Origin: Treponema primitia ZAS-1
GTDB taxonomy: Bacteria; Spirochaetota; Spirochaetia; Treponematales; Breznakiellaceae
DNA length: 64,000 nt
Direction of reading: 5' to 3'
NCBI RefSeq assembly: GCF_000297095.1
Contig: NZ_AEEA01000181.1
Span: forward strand, 1 to 64,000
Under the pieces are notes generated by a model. It ran no database searches and was not told the DNA's origin. It saw only the letters and a program-made list of their open reading frames with translations. Each line of letters opens with the position of its first letter. The stretch's first letter is position 1. The position numbers were made by a program, and so were the translations under genes. Shown here piece after piece: positions 44,182 through 52,510 of this stretch.

Positions 44182-45069
44182 TTATTCGCTCTGGGCCGCA
44201 GAGCCCGAAATAATTTCCGATACTTCCTGGGTGATGCTGGCCTGCCTAACCCGGTTATAGTGGAGCTGCAGGGAACCCAGCATCTCCTCCGCATTTTTCG
44301 AAGCCTCGTCCATGGCGGCGATACGGGCGCTCTGCTCGCTGGCATAGGCCTCCACAAGACAGCCGTAGACCAGGCCCTTGATATACAGGGGCACCAGGGC
44401 GTCAAACACCGCCTCCTCCGAGGGGATGTATTCAAAGCTATGGGATTCCCGCTCCTTCGTTTCAATCTGGTTCAGTTCCTGCCGCATGATATCCGTCTTG
44501 AGGGGCAGGATATGTTTCTCCGTGGGGAGCAGCTTTATTGTACTGTACATATGGGTATAAACGATGTGCACCTCGTCAAACATACCCCAGAGATACTGTG
44601 AGATGATATAATCGGCGATCTCCTTGGCGTCCTCTACCTCGGGTAGTTTGGACTTGAAAGAGAAATTTTCTAAAATCAGATGGGGGGAATGCATGAAATG
44701 GCGGTACCCGATGGCGCCGATAAGCACCAGGATGGGGTTTTTGACCTTTGCGCAAACATCGTTTACATACCGGAAAATGTTGGCGTTATACCCGCCGGCA
44801 AGACCCTTATCGCTGGTAATTACGACTACCGCGCTGTGATAGTTTTCGTCATCAATTTTTCTGCCGAAAAATTCACTGTGCACATACCCTGAACCGGCTA
44901 CGATGTCGTACATGGACTTCTGGATACGGTTAAAATAGGGTTCCGTATCCTCCAGAACCCGCCGGCCCTTCCGCAGTTTTGCTGTGGAGATCAGGTCCAT
45001 CGCCTTTGTAACCTGTAAGGTCTGCTGTATCGCCCGCATCCGCAGCCGGACATCCCGTAAATTCGCCAT
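44182..45069 (-). CDS. atpG: ATP synthase F1 gamma subunit
   Basis: A 295-residue rotor shaft. N-terminal helix ANLRDVRLRMRAIQQTLQVTKAMDLISTAKLRK and C-terminal helix (EASKNAEEMLGSLQLHYNRVRQASITQEVSEIISGSAA) form the coiled coil; the middle domain has VVITSDKGLAGGYNANIF. Length is typical. It lies between atpA and atpD in the standard order. Confidence 0.94.
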   Translation of the reverse strand: MANLRDVRLRMRAIQQTLQVTKAMDLISTAKLRKGRRVLEDTEPYFNRIQKSMYDIVAGSGYVHSEFFGRKIDDENYHSAVVVITSDKGLAGGYNANIFRYVNDVCAKVKNPILVLIGAIGYRHFMHSPHLILENFSFKSKLPEVEDAKEIADYIISQYLWGMFDEVHIVYTHMYSTIKLLPTEKHILPLKTDIMRQELNQIETKERESHSFEYIPSEEAVFDALVPLYIKGLVYGCLVEAYASEQSARIAAMDEASKNAEEMLGSLQLHYNRVRQASITQEVSEIISGSAAQSE

Positions 45070-45077
45070 GGTCTCCC

Positions 45078-46580
45078 CTATTGTTTGGCTTGTTTGAACG
45101 CTTCAATGGCGCCGGTTAGACCCTGCTCAATTTCCGGGGACATTACCCCGGTATCCGCAATTTCCTTGAGGAGTTCCCCCTTGCGCAGCTTCAGGTACTC
45201 AACAAATCCCTTTACAAAGGTGGAGACCTTATCCACCGGAACATCCAGAAGGAAACCGTTGATAGAAACAAAGAGCACCGCCACCTGTTCCTCCATAGCA
45301 AAGGGGGAGAACTGGGGCTGTTTAAGCACTTCCATGAGCCGCTGCCCCTGGGCAAGCTTGTCCTGGGTGGCTTTGTCCAAATCGCTGCCGAACTGGGCGA
45401 AGGCGGCCATTTCCCGGTACTGGGCCAGGTCCAGCCGCAGCCGTCCGGAAATCTTCCGTACCGCCTTGGTCTGGGCGCTTCCCCCTACCCGGCTGACCGA
45501 AAGACCCACGTCGATGGCAGGGCGGAAACCGGAATTAAAAAGCTCCGAATCCAGGAAGATCTGGCCATCGGTGATGGATATAACATTGGTTGGAATATAC
45601 GAAGATATGTCCCCCGCCTGGGTTTCCACGATGGGCAGGGCGGTAATGGAACCGCCCCCCTTGTCGGTGGAAAGCCTGGCGGCCCGCTCCAGGAGCCGGG
45701 AATGGAGGTAAAACACGTCCCCGGGGAAGGCTTCCCGTCCCGGAGGCCGGCGCAGGAGCAGGGAGATGGTCCGGTAGGCCACGGCGTGTTTGGAAAGATC
45801 GTCGTAGACCACCAGGACATCCTTACCCTGATGCATAAAGTGTTCCGCCATAGCGCAGGCCGAATAGGGCGCCAGATACTGAAGGGCGGCGGAATCCGAG
45901 GCGGAGGCTAATACCACAAAGGTATAATCCATGGCGCCGAAGCGTTCCAGGTTCTTTATAATCGCCGCCACCGAGGAGGATTTCTGCCCGATACCGCAGT
46001 ATACACAGTAAACACCCTTGCCCTTCTGATTGATGATGGTATCAACCGCCAGGGCAGTCTTGCCGGTTTGACGGTCCCCGATGATCAATTCCCGCTGACC
46101 CCGGCCTATGGGGATCATGGAATCCACCGAAAGGGCGCCGGTTTGGAGGGGCACGTTCACCGGGCCCCGCTCGATAACCGGTGCGGCGGGGGACTCCACC
46201 GGAAGGTACGCCTCCGCTAAGAGATCGCCCTTGCCGTCGATGGCCACGCCCAGGGGGTTCACCACCCGGCCCAGCAAGGCCTGTCCCGAGGGAACCGACA
46301 CGACCCGGCCGGTAGCCTTGGCTTCCTCCCCGGCCTTTACCAGGGATTCCCCGGAGAGGAGCACACAACCCACCCCGTTTTCCTCCAGGTTCATCACGAT
46401 CCCCGTGGCGCCGGAGGTGAATTCCACTAGTTCTCCGTATATGGCCTTATCCAGACCGTAAATGGTGGCCACCGAATCTCCCACCTGACCAACAAAGCCG
46501 ACAGAATCGGTGGAAGCCTTTGATTCCCAATGTTCAATCTGTTCCTGCAAGACCCTGGAGAGGTCTCCAAAATTCGTCAT
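45078..46580 (-). CDS. atpA: ATP synthase F1 alpha subunit
   Basis: A 500-residue regulatory nucleotide-binding subunit. It has the P-loop GDRQTGKTALAVDTIINQKG, VYCGIGQKSSSVA, YDDLSKHAVAYRTISLLLRRPPGREAFPGDVFYLHSRLLERAA, and the SxxPAIDVGLSVSRVGGSAQ arginine-finger region. The start overlaps the atpH stop by 4 bp. Confidence 0.97.
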   Translation of the reverse strand: MTNFGDLSRVLQEQIEHWESKASTDSVGFVGQVGDSVATIYGLDKAIYGELVEFTSGATGIVMNLEENGVGCVLLSGESLVKAGEEAKATGRVVSVPSGQALLGRVVNPLGVAIDGKGDLLAEAYLPVESPAAPVIERGPVNVPLQTGALSVDSMIPIGRGQRELIIGDRQTGKTALAVDTIINQKGKGVYCVYCGIGQKSSSVAAIIKNLERFGAMDYTFVVLASASDSAALQYLAPYSACAMAEHFMHQGKDVLVVYDDLSKHAVAYRTISLLLRRPPGREAFPGDVFYLHSRLLERAARLSTDKGGGSITALPIVETQAGDISSYIPTNVISITDGQIFLDSELFNSGFRPAIDVGLSVSRVGGSAQTKAVRKISGRLRLDLAQYREMAAFAQFGSDLDKATQDKLAQGQRLMEVLKQPQFSPFAMEEQVAVLFVSINGFLLDVPVDKVSTFVKGFVEYLKLRKGELLKEIADTGVMSPEIEQGLTGAIEAFKQAKQ

Positions 46581-47146
46581 CTAAAACCTCCATCGGAAGC
46601 TGCGTGCAATTCCCTGGCCATTTTTTGTATTTGACCCTTCAGGCTGGAATCGATCAGTTCAGTACCGATACGCAGCCGGTACCCGCCCAGAAGTTCGGGT
46701 ACAATTTGAGAACCCAGCTTGATATCCCGGGCGCCGTATCGCTTTTTCAATCCGGCCTTAATCTTTTCCTGTAAATCCGTATCCAAGGGGCGTACCGATT
46801 CGACATTAACCGAAACCACCCCGTTTTTTGCATCAATCCGCTGTTCAACCGCCCGAAGAGCTGCATTTAGGTACTTAATTTGTCCCCTACGTACCAGAAG
46901 CACCACAAAACGGAGGGCATATTCAGCGCCTAAACCGGCCCCGGAGCTTTCCAAGGCGCTGCGGAGCACTTTTTCCAGCCGAAGTGCGTCATTAACCCCG
47001 GAAATTCGCCCGGGAAGATGGGAGAGGGAGGGCACAAAGACTTTCAGCGCGTCCAAAGCCTCTACGGTACAGTCGTTGCCGGAAGCTTCGCTGGAAGTTC
47101 CGCAGGCCGCCAGAAAGGCATCCGCCCAACGATCCCCCTGGAACAT
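46577..47146 (-). CDS. atpH: ATP synthase F1 delta subunit (OSCP)
   Basis: A 189-residue peripheral-stalk cap. Diverged N-terminal helical bundle, then the recognisable C-terminal region (RFVVLLVRRGQIKYLNAALRAVEQRID; LQEKIKAGLKKRYGARDIKLGSQIVPELLGGYRLRIGTELIDSSLKGQIQKMARELH). Identity is supported by position between atpF and atpA. Confidence 0.9.
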   Translation of the reverse strand: MFQGDRWADAFLAACGTSSEASGNDCTVEALDALKVFVPSLSHLPGRISGVNDALRLEKVLRSALESSGAGLGAEYALRFVVLLVRRGQIKYLNAALRAVEQRIDAKNGVVSVNVESVRPLDTDLQEKIKAGLKKRYGARDIKLGSQIVPELLGGYRLRIGTELIDSSLKGQIQKMARELHAASDGGFR

Positions 47147-47652
47147 CAGTTATCCTCCGGTTTTGAGACTGCTGAATCGGAAAGCTCCTTGAGAAGCAGC
47201 TCAGCCTGATGGTGGCTGTCTTCATCGGAGAGTTCCCGTTGGATAAGACGGCTGGAAGCGCCGATAACCAGGGCGGCGGCATCGGCATGGAACACAGACA
47301 TGGCCGCCCGTTTTTCCGCCTCAAGCTGTTTATGGCCCTTGTCGATCAACAGCTCAGCCTGGGCTTTGCCTTCGGCGACGATCCGGGCCGCCTCAGCCTG
47401 GGCGGTCTCTTTGGCGGAACGGATAATCTCCGTAGCCTGGTCCTCAACCATCTTCAGCTGATCCTCGTACTGCTTCAGGAGACCCTTCGCCTGATTCCGT
47501 TCCTTTTCCGCCAGATCCAGCGAGTCCTGAACCTTCTTTGCCCGTTCTTCAATGAACTTGGTTACCGGCTTGAAGAGGATCTTCCGGAGTATGAGAAAAA
47601 GAATGAAGATATTGATTATCGTTATGATAAAGGTTACGGAAAAATCAAGCAT
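47146..47652 (-). CDS. atpF: ATP synthase Fo b subunit
   Basis: A 168-residue peripheral stalk subunit. A single N-terminal transmembrane helix (FIITIINIFILFLILRKILFKPV) is followed by a long charged coiled coil (FIEERAKKVQDSLDLAEKERNQAKGLL...). Only one b gene is present, so a homodimeric stalk is expected. Confidence 0.94.
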   Translation of the reverse strand: MLDFSVTFIITIINIFILFLILRKILFKPVTKFIEERAKKVQDSLDLAEKERNQAKGLLKQYEDQLKMVEDQATEIIRSAKETAQAEAARIVAEGKAQAELLIDKGHKQLEAEKRAAMSVFHADAAALVIGASSRLIQRELSDEDSHHQAELLLKELSDSAVSKPEDN

Positions 47653-47667
47653 TTTTTAACCCTGCCC

Positions 47668-47898
47668 TTAGGGCAGCTTGCCAATCAACAGGATTGATAT
47701 GACCAAGCCGTATATGGCGGTGGATTCCGCCAGGGCCATGCCGGTGAAAAACCAGGGGATCAGTTTCCCCGTAGCTTCAGGCTGGCGGGCAATAGCCTGT
47801 AGCAGCCCAGATGTGGCGATACCGATACCGATACCTGCGCCAATCCCCGTTATAACCGCGATTCCGGCCCCAAGGGCCGCTAAAAGTGTTAAATCCAT
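47668..47898 (-). CDS. atpE: ATP synthase Fo c subunit
   Basis: A 76-residue rotor-ring hairpin. Helix 1 (GIGAGIGIGIATSGLLQAIARQPEA) and helix 2 (MALAESTAIYGLVISILL) carry the RQP loop and the ion-binding Glu58. The helix-2 pattern Glu58-Ser59-Thr60 with Tyr63 resembles sodium-binding c subunits, but the Gln expected in helix 1 of the Na+ type is Ile25, so the coupling ion is ambiguous. The short F-type form is unlike the duplicated V-type proteolipids. Confidence 0.95.
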   Translation of the reverse strand: MDLTLLAALGAGIAVITGIGAGIGIGIATSGLLQAIARQPEATGKLIPWFFTGMALAESTAIYGLVISILLIGKLP

Positions 47899-47954
47899 TA
47901 GATTCTCCTTTACGTATATTCATCAAGCTTATACTAAGCCCGCTGTTTTTAACC

Positions 47955-48683
47955 CTATTCTTCCTCATGCCCTGTTTTAAGGGCCTCGGACAAATACATA
48001 CTGGACAGGAACACAAAAATAGCCGCCTGGATAAGGCCGTCAAAGAAATCGAAGTACAGGGAAGCGATCATAGGAAGGCCCAGGGGCAGGAGCCCTTCAA
48101 TCATGTGCATCAACACATAGCCCCCCATGATATTTCCAAAGAGCCGCAGGGACAAAGACAGGAGCCGGGTACCGTACTCCATGAGGTTAAAGGGCAGCAT
48201 AAAGGCCATGGGGTGGAGCAGATGCTTAAACCATCCCAGGGGACCCTTGGCGATGATCCCAAACACCAGCACCCCCAGGATGGTCAGCACCGCTAGGGAA
48301 GCGGTCACGTTAATATCCTTGGTAGGGGGCGCAATAGTAAAGAGGGGAATAAATTCCCGACCCATGAAGGAAACTTCCACCGGGGAAAGGACCCCGATGA
48401 TATTTGCCAAAAGGAGGAATAAAAACAGGGTTCCCATATAGTAGCCAAAATACTTAGACCAGGAACCGAACTGGCCTTTGGCAAAACTGTTGAGGAATTC
48501 CACCATGGTTTCCAGTATCGCCTGGGGACCCTTCGGTATTTCGGTGAATTTCCGAGTAAAAACCAGGGCGCAGATGATAAGAATAGCCATCACCACCCAG
48601 GAGATGATCACCGTTTCGGTAATAGGAAGGGTAGTTCCAAAAAGGGAAATGGTGAAAATCGTCTTAATTTCCAGAGCATCCAT
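47955..48683 (-). CDS. atpB: ATP synthase Fo a subunit
   Basis: A 242-residue membrane stator. Five to six helices; the essential Arg lies in GTRLLSLSLRLFGNIMGGYVLMHM. The start is hydrophobic and short (ALEIKTIFTISLFGTTLPITETVIISWVVMAIL). Second gene of the operon. Confidence 0.94.
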   Translation of the reverse strand: MDALEIKTIFTISLFGTTLPITETVIISWVVMAILIICALVFTRKFTEIPKGPQAILETMVEFLNSFAKGQFGSWSKYFGYYMGTLFLFLLLANIIGVLSPVEVSFMGREFIPLFTIAPPTKDINVTASLAVLTILGVLVFGIIAKGPLGWFKHLLHPMAFMLPFNLMEYGTRLLSLSLRLFGNIMGGYVLMHMIEGLLPLGLPMIASLYFDFFDGLIQAAIFVFLSSMYLSEALKTGHEEE

Positions 48684-48691
48684 AAAAAACG

Positions 48692-49207
48692 TCAGTCCTT
48701 TTTGAAAAAGAAGTCGTCACGGAAATATTTTTTTAACAATTCCTCGGAAACCGAGTCCTTGCCTTTCATATTGGTATAAGTGGCTTCCAGGAAACCCTTG
48801 GTCAGGTAAAAACAGCCCAGGAGGAAGAATTCCGCCACATTATTGACCACCCCCATAGCCTGATACATACGGATGGTACTGTCAAGAACGAAATCGGTCA
48901 TGATGTATTGGATAACCACCTGTTCGGACAGGTTAACCCCGTAGATCACCTCCGAAATGGGGAAGCCCTCCCGCATTTTATCCTTACCCATGCGGACGAA
49001 AAAGTCCCCCAAAGCCGCCCGGTCCAGCCCCCGATCCAAAGTCCTGGCTAAGAGGGGGTAAATGCTGGCCCCTTCGTCAATAATCCCTTCATCGTCAAGA
49101 GCAGCGTACTGCTTTAACTGGGGAGCTTTGCGGATTAGATCCTTCCATTTTTTGGCAAGGTCCCGGGCATTGATATTCAGGGTATCGATAATCGTTCCAT
49201 CAACCAT
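48692..49207 (-). CDS. Unknown protein at the head of the ATP synthase operon, RsbRD-like
   Basis: About 171 residues from ATG 49207 (a longer frame opens at ATG 49231 inside the promoter). All-helical, no signal peptide or membrane helix. The pattern ARDLAKKWKDLIRKAPQLKQYAALDDEGIIDEGASIYPLLARTLDRGL...FVRMGKDKMREGFPISEVIYGVNLSEQVV resembles the RsbRD-type N-terminal sensory helical domain of stressosome or kinase proteins. It occupies the place where atpI often lies, 8 bp before atpB, so it may help regulate or assemble the enzyme. Role is inference. Confidence 0.6.
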   Translation of the reverse strand: MVDGTIIDTLNINARDLAKKWKDLIRKAPQLKQYAALDDEGIIDEGASIYPLLARTLDRGLDRAALGDFFVRMGKDKMREGFPISEVIYGVNLSEQVVIQYIMTDFVLDSTIRMYQAMGVVNNVAEFFLLGCFYLTKGFLEATYTNMKGKDSVSEELLKKYFRDDFFFKKD

Positions 49208-49213
49208 GCTTTT

Positions 49214-49241
49214 ACTATAACACATAAACAAAATTGGTCAA
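49214..49241 (-). promoter_or_regulatory. Promoter of the ATP synthase operon
   Basis: On the minus strand TTGACC (49241-49236), 16-bp spacer, TATAGT (49219-49214). Transcription would start at about 49207, exactly at the likely ATG of the first gene, suggesting a leaderless message. Confidence 0.65.
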
Positions 49242-49330
49242 CGGATTATAAATTTTTTGTAGTTTATTTCAATTTTGATTCCTCTTATATAGAAGACTCT
49301 TTTTCTACGACCGGAAGGCCGGGGGTATTT

Positions 49331-49414
49331 TAGTTTCATTTAATCCCCTTTATCCTTGATAATAGTTTCAATTAATGATACAATTAGACCTATAATAAAC
49401 CTTAAATGAAACTA
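49331..49414 (+). promoter_or_regulatory. Fic gene promoter with three operator-like repeats
   Basis: TAGTTTCATTTAA at 49331-49343 and TAGTTTCAATTAA at 49363-49375 are direct repeats; the inverse copy TTAAATGAAACTA is at 49402-49414. A -10 TATAAT (49391-49396), with possible -35 TTCAAT 18 bp upstream, lies between the second and third. The third site sits between the expected transcript start and the AAGGG ribosome site. Confidence 0.65.
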
Positions 49415-49425
49415 TTAAGGGCAAA

Positions 49426-50487
49426 ATGGCAAATAACGAACAAAAAACGATACAGATAAGGCGACAGGCAATATTCGACTTTGTAAAGGTAAAAACGTCG
49501 GCCAGCCGTGAAGAAATACAGGACTATATTGCCGCCAAGTTTCCGCAAAGCTCCAAAATAACCATACTTCGTGATTTGGATTATCTTGCCGCCAATAAGG
49601 GGATAGCAAAGCAGGGAAAAACCAAGTCGGCTGTTTATGCTTATGCCGCCTCGCCATTGCTGGAAGCCATAAATGTTGAGGAATATTTTACCAAAGACCC
49701 GGATGCCCGTGTACTAATCAACACCCATTTTAATTTTGGCGTTTGGGATAACCTATACGACATTTTGAGCGAAACCGAAAAGGCGGAACTTGCAGCCAAA
49801 AACAAACAATACCTGACGAAACGGGCGGAGCTTTCGCCAACCGCCCTTAAAAAAGAGATAGAACGAATCACCATTGAGCTTGCCTGGAAATCCTCAAAGA
49901 TCGAGGGCAACACCTATACTCTGATTGATACGGAAGAACTTATCAAAGGAGGTATTGAGGCAAAAGACAAAACCCACGATGAAGCCGTTATGATACTGAA
50001 TCATAAAAAAGCAATAGAGTTTATTTTTACCGAGTCTTCTTATTTCAAAGAATTGAGTATGGCTAAAATAGAATATCTGCACCGGCTTTTGCTTACCGAT
50101 CTTGGCGTTTTGCTTGGGGTTCGTCAAAGGCGAATCGCCATTACCGGCACGAATTACAGTCCGCTGGACAACCCGTTTCAAATCAAAGAAGCTTTGGAGC
50201 AACTGATTTCTGTGATCAATGCGGCGGAAAACCCTATCGAAAAAGCCATTATTACCGTGCTTATGATTTCGTATATCCAACCCTTTGAGGACGGGAACAA
50301 GCGAACATCCCGCATCTTGGGCAATGCGTTATTGCTTGCAAACGATTATTGTCCATTGTCCTACAGAAGTGTGAACGAGGGCGAATACAAAAAGGGTATA
50401 TTGTTATTCTATGAACAAAACAACGCCTCATACTTCAAGCGGATTTTCATAGACCAGTTCAACCTTGCGGTGGATAAGTATTTTTAG
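49426..50487 (+). CDS. Fic-domain protein with N-terminal winged HTH and altered catalytic motif
   Basis: A 353-residue cytosolic protein. Residues ~10-75 are a DeoR-like winged helix (REEIQDYIAAKFPQSSKITILRDLDYLAANKGIAKQG). The Fic core has an inhibitory motif SSKIEGN (156-162; Glu160 normally blocks ATP) and the active-site loop IQPFEDGNKRTSR, where the HPFxDGNGR His is Gln285 and the second Gly is Lys292. Fic enzymes transfer AMP or related groups to target hydroxyls; without the catalytic His the protein may be inactive as an AMPylase or do other chemistry. Lower GC than its neighbours. Confidence 0.82.
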   Translation: MANNEQKTIQIRRQAIFDFVKVKTSASREEIQDYIAAKFPQSSKITILRDLDYLAANKGIAKQGKTKSAVYAYAASPLLEAINVEEYFTKDPDARVLINTHFNFGVWDNLYDILSETEKAELAAKNKQYLTKRAELSPTALKKEIERITIELAWKSSKIEGNTYTLIDTEELIKGGIEAKDKTHDEAVMILNHKKAIEFIFTESSYFKELSMAKIEYLHRLLLTDLGVLLGVRQRRIAITGTNYSPLDNPFQIKEALEQLISVINAAENPIEKAIITVLMISYIQPFEDGNKRTSRILGNALLLANDYCPLSYRSVNEGEYKKGILLFYEQNNASYFKRIFIDQFNLAVDKYF

Positions 50488-50502
50488 TATAAGGAATGAG
50501 AT

Positions 50503-50571
50503 ATGGCAAAAGAAATTTTGGTTCTTACCGGAAGCCCGCGGAAAGGCGGGAAAACTGCTGGAACGGATTAG
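50503..50571 (+). pseudogene. N-terminal remnant of an NAD(P)H-dependent FMN reductase
   Basis: A 22-codon frame (KEILVLTGSPRKGGKTAG, then stop) matches the start of flavodoxin-fold FMN reductases, including the phosphate loop TGSPRKGG. A ribosome site AAGGAATGAG precedes it. The rest of the gene is missing; another frame across it (GKLLERIRMEQDKGRKR, stop) may be the tail of a different lost gene. Confidence 0.65.
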
Positions 50572-50602
50572 GATGGAACAGGATAAAGGACGGAAAAGAT
50601 AA

Positions 50603-52051
50603 ATGACAGATCTTGAAGCATTAATTTTAAGGCTAATAAAACTCCCTGCAGAAACTGTGTGGCTTGAATTTAAAAGAAATAACGATAATCCCGAGGAAAT
50701 TGGTGAGTATATTAGCGCATTGAGCAATTCTGCGGCGTACCATGAACGAAATGATGCTTATATTATATGGGGCATTGATGATAAAACCCATGAAATTGTT
50801 GGGACGACTTTTGATTATCGTACTCTTAAAGTTAAGGGACAAGAGTTAGAGAATTGGCTACGTCAATTGCTGAGCGAAAATGCTATTTTTCAGTTTTATA
50901 CAATTACTCTAAAAGAAAAGAAAGTTGTGTTATGTTTAATCAATAAGGCTATGTTTGCAACGGTTAAATTTAAAAGCGAAGAATATATCAGAGTTGGTTC
51001 ATATAAGAAAAAATTAAAAGACTTTCCAGTTATGGAAGGCCAGCTATGGAGTAGAATAAACAATGACAGATTTGAAAAAATGCTGGCAAAACAGGATTTA
51101 TCCCCATTAGCTGTCTTGCAAAGCCTGGATTACGGTAGTTATTTTGAATTGATTCATATTCCATTACCAAATAGTACGGAAGCTATTATTCACTATCTTG
51201 CAGAAGAGGAAATGATTATAAATCAAGATAATGGATTATTTGCAATTACTAATTTGGGCGCTATTTTATTTGCAAAAAATATCGAATTATTTAATACGAT
51301 TTCCCGGAAAAGTATCAGGGTCATTCAATATGAGGGAAATAAACGTACTGCTACAATTCGTGAAACGGATGGGCGTAAAGGTTATGCCAGTGGCTTTCAG
51401 GGCTTGTTGCAATATATAGAAGGACTTTTGCCTGCTAAAGAAAATATTAAAGATGGTTTAAGAAATGCGGGTACATTATACCCTCAAATAGCGCTGCGTG
51501 AGTTGATAATTAATGCACTAATTCATCAGGATTTTTCAATATCAGGAACAGGTCCAATGGTTGAGATTTTTAATAACCGTATTGAAATTACCAACCCTGG
51601 CATACCATTGGTTGATGCAAAAAGGTTTATTGATAATCCTCCTATATCACGAAATGAAATGATTGCTTCTTTGATGCGAAGAGCAAATTTGTGCGAGGAA
51701 AGAGGAAGCGGCTGGGATAAAGTCGCCGCATTATGTGAAGTATATCAATTACCGGCGCCAAAAATTGAGATTTATGAAAAACATACAAAAGTCATCTTAT
51801 TTTCGTATATTAAGTTTGGGAATCTCACTAGTGAGGAGAAAAAATGGTCATGTTATATGCATGCTTGTTTAAAGCAGGTAAGCGGGGAGCAGATGACAAA
51901 TGCTTCTTTGCGGGAAAGGTTCGGGGTTCCGGAAAGTAATAAATCCGCCATATCCCGTTTAATTGCAGCGACAATTAAGGCAAAGTTGATTAAAGCCCTT
52001 GACCCAGATGCAGGACCTAAATATAGGTCGTATGTACCATTCTGGGCATGA
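50603..52051 (+). CDS. AlbA_2/Schlafen and RecG-like ATP-binding regulator
   Basis: A 482-residue protein. The N-terminal AlbA_2 (Schlafen-type) putative nucleic-acid-binding domain is recognised by ETVWLEFKRNNDNPEEIGEYISALSNSAAY and DAYIIWGIDD. The middle carries the RecG-related HATPase_c_4 region (NALIHQDFSISGTGPMVEIFNNRIEITNPGIP...EERGSGWDKV). A C-terminal helix-turn-helix-like part (QMTNASLRERFGVPESNKSAISRLIAATIKAKLIK) may bind DNA. Such proteins are often accessory transcription regulators. AT-rich relative to the window, consistent with horizontal gain. Confidence 0.8.
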   Translation: MTDLEALILRLIKLPAETVWLEFKRNNDNPEEIGEYISALSNSAAYHERNDAYIIWGIDDKTHEIVGTTFDYRTLKVKGQELENWLRQLLSENAIFQFYTITLKEKKVVLCLINKAMFATVKFKSEEYIRVGSYKKKLKDFPVMEGQLWSRINNDRFEKMLAKQDLSPLAVLQSLDYGSYFELIHIPLPNSTEAIIHYLAEEEMIINQDNGLFAITNLGAILFAKNIELFNTISRKSIRVIQYEGNKRTATIRETDGRKGYASGFQGLLQYIEGLLPAKENIKDGLRNAGTLYPQIALRELIINALIHQDFSISGTGPMVEIFNNRIEITNPGIPLVDAKRFIDNPPISRNEMIASLMRRANLCEERGSGWDKVAALCEVYQLPAPKIEIYEKHTKVILFSYIKFGNLTSEEKKWSCYMHACLKQVSGEQMTNASLRERFGVPESNKSAISRLIAATIKAKLIKALDPDAGPKYRSYVPFWA

Positions 52052-52080
52052 TTTTACTTGCTGTAAGTTGCTTGTTTATG

Positions 52081-52141
52081 CATTACAACGCTATATATAG
52101 CGTTGTAATGGTGGTATTACCCTTTATATAGTGTTATAATG
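52081..52141. promoter_or_regulatory. Perfect 30-bp palindrome plus diverged half site
   Basis: Bases 52081-52110 form a perfect palindrome whose half is CATTACAACGCTATA. A related half site TATATAGTGTTATAATG follows at 52125-52141 (15 of 17 matching TATATAGCGTTGTAATG). It could be an operator pair or a cruciform terminator after the AlbA_2 gene. The rest of 52052-52252 is AT-rich with no gene seen. Confidence 0.6.
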
Positions 52142-52252
52142 CCAATTTTTACTTGCTTTTTATGAGGCAAGGAAGACTTAGAAGCTTTTGTAGAGAAACA
52201 AGTTAAGGAAATTGGTTCCATCCTTATTCTTTGCCAATACAGGTTGTTTATT

Positions 52253-52504
52253 TTATTTGTCAATGTTTTGATCAATTATTTCTTTTGTCATGATTTCCCA
52301 TTCTTTCTTGAATTGCTCTGTTTTTTTTATTAACTGTTTATCGCTTAAAATTAATTTTATAAAATCGGTTAATGCATAAGTAAATTCTTTAGAGCCATCT
52401 CCGCCATATATATGCAGCCATTCATGTAATACAAGTCCTACGGCGTGAGCAAAAGGCATGGTAAAAATTTCAGTTGATAAAAATATATTTATTGGTATAT
52501 TCAT
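52253..52504 (-). pseudogene. C-terminal fragment with an HExxH motif
   Basis: An 83-residue frame directly downstream of the FlhA-like gene (6-bp gap). Residues 16-50 read FAHAVGLVLHEWLH, then IYGGDGSKEFTYALT, with a zincin-type HExxH motif and downstream acidic residues, typical of the tail of a larger metallopeptidase-like domain. The frame starts MNIPINIFLSTEIFT, too short for an intact peptidase, so it is probably a truncated gene. AT-rich like the neighbouring island. Family not identified. Confidence 0.5.
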
Positions 52505-52510
52505 AAACGC

